This document shows positions 60,456 to 64,000 of a DNA stretch of 64,000 nt, piece after piece. The stretch lies in NCBI GenBank assembly GCA_027605045.1, contig JAQFWX010000016.1, positions 335,145-399,144 on the forward strand, written 5' to 3'. This stretch comes from Phallus indusiatus. Its lineage: Eukaryota; Basidiomycota; Agaricomycetes; Phallales; Phallaceae. The first letter of the stretch is position 1. The number at the start of each line of letters is the position of its first letter. The position numbers were made by a program, and so were the translations under genes. The notes beneath the pieces are model-generated. The model made no database searches. It saw only the letters and a list, made by a program, of their open reading frames with translations, and had not been told where the DNA came from.

Positions 60456-61335
60456 ATGTCCTCTATGTAAGTCTTTTCACTCGGAATGCTTGTTATTTGC
60501 TCATTGTTCATTTCAGACAAATAACAGCAAGTCTCTTTCAAGAATTCTTTGGAGATGGTTACGGTCTATGCTGCTGCTGACGGCTCTTACACTTGTCCGG
60601 TGTGCAACAAGAGCGGTCTCAAGACACCCTCGGGGTTCAAACGTCATGTAAAGATACATGAGATGCCTGAGACAGGTAAGTAGTTGGAAATACTTATATA
60701 TTCTCACATATTTACATTGTATTAGCCTTAGACAATCAAGATGTCCACAACCCTTACCTATGTCAAACAGCGGGGATGAAGAGGTGCATGCGACGCGAAC
60801 TGGTCTCTGAGAAGAAGTTGCAATCTCTAGGCTACGTCATCAACACTCGGGCCGTTTCCTTGTATGCATCAAATGCGAAAAGCCCATGCTTCCTTCTTGC
60901 GTCTGGGCATTCTCATGATAAACACGAGATGCCTAGGTTCGACGAAGAGGTTCTCAAGCCCTATATCCTCAAGTACAATCTTTTGAGGATGCAGTCGCGT
61001 TCGAGGCCGAGTTCTTCAAGAAACCGTTGTCTTTGCACCCTGCTTTTGAGGGTGTCAAGTCGGAGACGGTGTATCGCTGCAAGCACCGGGAATGTGCTGA
61101 GGTTCGGGGCACACTCAAATCAGCGGAATCACATTGGAGAGGAGATCACGCCGGTTTACCATTCCAGCAACCTACGGCAGAACTGGGACAGCAGATGAAT
61201 TTGGACCCTCATTTCCGTCGGTGGCTTCCGGTTCGGGTCCGTCTAACCTCGGTGACGATGGACGATGCATTACAGGCATGCCTAGATGCCTACTTTGCTT
61301 TACCGAAGGATGACAAGCCTGTGGATGTTATGTAA
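60456..61335 (+). pseudogene. Subtelomeric zinc-finger protein, copy 3 (several frameshifts)
   Basis: Matches copies 1 and 2 but carries about six small deletions: 5 bp at the start of exon 2 (near 60519-60531), 1 bp near 60744, 2 bp near 60796, 1 bp near 60850, 2 bp near 60896 and 1 bp near 60983. The combined effect destroys the frame. Finger 1 sequence is still present, and site 3 is open in its own frame (61027-61335). Splice signals are intact. It is either a decayed copy or one with uncorrected sequence errors. Confidence 0.75.
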
Positions 61336-61784
61336 CCACTTCATCTCCCTCACCAAAAACATCAAGACATAAGGCTACGGCAACAAAACTCCATAAAAAC
61401 AAACAAAACCAAATAATCCAAGGACTTCTACATTTCGTCTTCCACTTCTATTTTCTTTTCCAATCCTTTTGCACTTTGATCATCATGACATCATCAACAC
61501 TTCAGCCAAGGGTAATTAGTAGGAAAAAGGTTACGTTTATTTATCCTTATCTATTTTTCCATCTCAAATATTGTGTCATCTCTTGTGTCATTTACTATGT
61601 AATTATTAGGTAGCGAGTAGAATAGTTTAGCCCTACTTCTATTAAAATACCGGTTATACCGGTACTGCAAGCGAGTTGTCGCAGCTGGGCTGATCAATTC
61701 AGTTCCAGCCCTGATCTATTCAGTACGGGCGTCATCACTCTGATCAGTCCGGTGTTTTGAAATTTGATCACGGTGACTCAACAC

Positions 61785-62027
61785 CTCTCCGCTTAGTGTA
61801 CTCACTCTGATTTTAATAGTCTCACCGCTTAACAGCCTCTCCGCTTAGTGTTCCATCAAGGAGAGTCTCTCCGGTAAGCAGTACCTCTATTATTGTACTC
61901 TCCGCTTAGCTCACCTCTCCGCTTAGTGCACTCTCCGCAATACACTCTCTCCTCTCTCAGTAAGTGAGCTCTCCGCTTAAGAAATTACTTCCTATTATAG
62001 TAACTCTCCGCTTATTTAGCTCTCCGG
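61785..62027 (+). repeat. CTCTCCGCTTA cluster, half B3
   Basis: Same cluster as B1/B2, with one site reduced to CTCTCCGCAATA. Confidence 0.8.
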
Positions 62028-63473
62028 CTATTCCGTCTACTAGTTATGATGCTCACCGGGTAAGTCTTCTCTCTGGTTGGCTCCCTGTCCAGGTACTCAC
62101 TCCTTAGCATAGCTCCCCCTTCTCCGGTGTTTTTTAATTAATTACCATGTATTTCAGTAGATAATCATAATAAACATTGTAGAGAAAAAAATGATTTAGT
62201 ACGTCTGGTCTTAGATTTGTATTCGAGAAGAATTGGGCTCTGTAGAAGGAAATACTGGTGCATCTTTCAAGTGCTTACATATACTTTGACTCGAAGTTGG
62301 ATTTGTATGTAAGCAGTGGGTGCCTATATCATTTCGAGTTTTTTGTATTTTGACTGTAGACAGCTCAAATTCTGATAAATATATGAGTAGAAAAAAAACG
62401 TATTTATTTATTTTTTCTACAAAAGGTACTTTTAGAATTTTATTATCTGGTTGTTCTGAGACGATGTGAGTTTATTGTGTACTGTACAGTTCTGAGTTTG
62501 AATTTTTCACCTTCTCCTGGTAGCTTCCCACCTCGTCATCCAGACACACTTCTTCCATCAAATCAGCTTCTTTAAAATGCTTTCCATCAATCTCTGGGAT
62601 ATTTACTTATGGAGGAGTGCTGGTGATGTTTTTAGTTTGGAATTAGGATGACAAGGTTCAGAATTGACCCGGTGAGTGGTGTATTACTATCTATTTACTT
62701 TGTTTGCTCTTTTGGTCCTTTTCAGAACTCGAATCACATGATAATAAACCGTATATACATCTCCCTGTGGTCAAAGAGAGCCTCCTCGTTGGGGGCACTT
62801 TGAGATTACAGTATTTCGAGTCAAAGAGAGCCTTCGTTGGGGGCACTTGGAGACTGGCGTTCGCGTCACTTTTTAGTTAATTTTTAAAACTATTTTATCA
62901 CCACCGCCATCACCCTGCCACTGCTGAAGACTCTCTGACAACACTCACGGCCACCAACAACACATTTCAATTTTATACTCGACTGTTCCAGTTTACTTTA
63001 ATGCACTTACTGGTAAGTTTATTTTATTTCGGAATCGCTGACATTTACTAACTATGATTTTCGGTTGCCTCTTACTCCTCCTTCTTCCTTTACCCCTGCT
63101 ACTACCTCACCTACCTCTGCTGCTCCCCCCCTTCCTTTCCAACAACCTCGCCATATCATCAGTCACTGCAATACGTAACATGTACGGCCTGTCTCATCAT
63201 GAGCAACAGGGGTCTGGGATCGGGATAAAGATTGAGGAGGAAGACGGACTTATAAGACGTTCTAGCAAAAAAATTGGTACTTTGTCATGTAACAAACTCT
63301 AACGTTAAATAGATCTCTTTTTTTCTCATTTATACTTTTTGACTAAGAAAGTCTTCTAGGCGAATTTTTTTTCCATTCTTTTTCTCCCTGCATTCTCTGA
63401 TGGCCCACCTCCGACCTTCCTCGGGCACTGCTCAACCACTCGGACATCAGTAAATCTCGGCCGAGTATTCAGT

Positions 63474-63489
63474 ACGCGTCGCGACGCGT
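63474..63489. promoter_or_regulatory. 16-bp perfect palindrome with two ACGCGT boxes (B3)
   Basis: Third unchanged copy of the palindrome, about 265 bp from the telomere and 249 bp before the ATG at 63738. Confidence 0.6.
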
Positions 63490-63748
63490 CTCATCGTGTT
63501 TCATTATACTTTTTTTTTTCTTTATCATTCGACCTCAAACACCGGAGTTATAGGCTCCGCTGTTGCCATTGACTACTCTATTTTTTTTCAACATAGCAGG
63601 TCAAGATCTTTTAAGAAACTCGTAAGACTTTTTTTTTCTTTTTCCAATGTGCTGGATATATTTAAGCTGAATCTTTTTAGCCAGCTCTCGTATCACTATT
63701 CAGGCTACTCTTTGGCAATCACCTTCCAACAATCCCAATGTCATCTAC

Positions 63749-64000
63749 GTAAGGGTTTAGGGTTAGGGTTTAGGGTTTAGGGTTTAGGGTTTAGGGTTTA
63801 GGGTTTAGGGTTTAGGGTTTAGGGTTTAGGGTTTAGGGTTTAGGGTTTAGGGTTTAGGGTTTAGGGTTTAGGGTTTAGGGTTTAGGGTTTAGGTTTAGGG
63901 TTTAGGGTTTAGGGTTTAGGTTTAGGGTTTAGGGTTTAGGGTTTAGGGTTTAGGGTTTAGGGTTTAGGGTTTAGGGTTTAGGGTTTAGGGTTTAGGGTTT
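63749..64000 (+). repeat. Telomere, TTTAGGG repeats
   Basis: About 250 bp, roughly 35 repeats of TTTAGGG, with the G-rich strand running 5' to 3' toward the window end, as expected at the right end of a chromosome. The first bases read GTAAGGG. One TTAGGG unit follows near 63763, and two shortened units (TTTAGG followed by TTTAGGG) occur near 63891 and 63919. All other units appear uniform. Confidence 0.97.

Larger units (their letters stand above)
58318..63748 (+). repeat. Terminal element copy 3 (~5.43 kb; halves A3 and B3), abutting the telomere
   Basis: Third copy. A3 is 58318-61666 and B3 is 61667-63748. It ends with CAATGTCATCTAC and is followed directly by GTAAGGG and telomeric repeats. 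It is about 60 bp shorter than the other copies because of many scattered 1-5-bp deletions. Confidence 0.92.

Overview
The window is a stretch of fungal chromosome that runs into a telomere at its right end. Genes carry many short introns (about 45-70 bp, GT...AG). Recognisable products include a secreted sedolisin, casein kinase I, the spliceosomal pseudo-protease Sad1/USP39, COP9 signalosome subunit 2, a BTB/POZ protein and an agaric-type kinase-like protein. Together these point to a filamentous basidiomycete, most likely an agaricomycete. The species cannot be named from sequence alone. I saw no rRNA gene, tRNA gene or CRISPR array.

Region 1 (1-26,985) is ordinary gene space. It holds a left-edge ORF fragment, a multi-exon S53 sedolisin (1031-4027, +), a nuclease-like hypothetical gene (4588-5819, -), a protein-kinase-like gene (6257-7330, -), a very large low-complexity protein (8220-13552, -), a BTB/POZ gene with an apparent frameshift (15892-16790, -), casein kinase I (19669-20899, +) and a divergent pair, Sad1/USP39 (-) and CSN2 (+), sharing a 148-bp intergenic region.

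Region 2 (27-47 kb) is gene-poor. It contains an UPF1-like SF1 helicase with a degraded exonuclease-like N-terminus (30301-33261, +), the 3' part of a small dsRNA-binding-domain gene (35643-35971, -), an RRM-like gene (39826-40788, +), a TKL-like kinase with a C-terminal Cys/His finger (41234-43180, +) and a partial hypothetical gene. It ends in an A+T-rich island (44.8-47.3 kb) with two unrecognised ORF fragments, one of them cut exactly where the terminal repeats begin.

Region 3 (47,336-63,748) is the most striking part: three head-to-tail copies of a ~5.45-kb element, the last abutting the telomere. Each element has two diverged halves. Half A (~3.4 kb) carries a ~2.1-kb leader followed by a three-exon gene for a 263-aa protein with three Cys2His2-type sites. 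Half B (~2.1 kb) carries only a diverged copy of the leader and stops at the position of the gene's first exon. Both leaders contain a cluster of the 11-mer CTCTCCGCTTA and, near the start codon, ACGCGT-type sequence (a perfect 16-bp palindrome in B). Only the first gene copy reads through; copies 2 and 3 carry small deletions. The layout resembles a fungal analogue of yeast Y' elements, but with zinc-finger rather than helicase cargo (inference).

Region 4 (63,749-64,000) is the telomere itself: TTTAGGG repeats with a few variants, G-rich strand running toward the right end.
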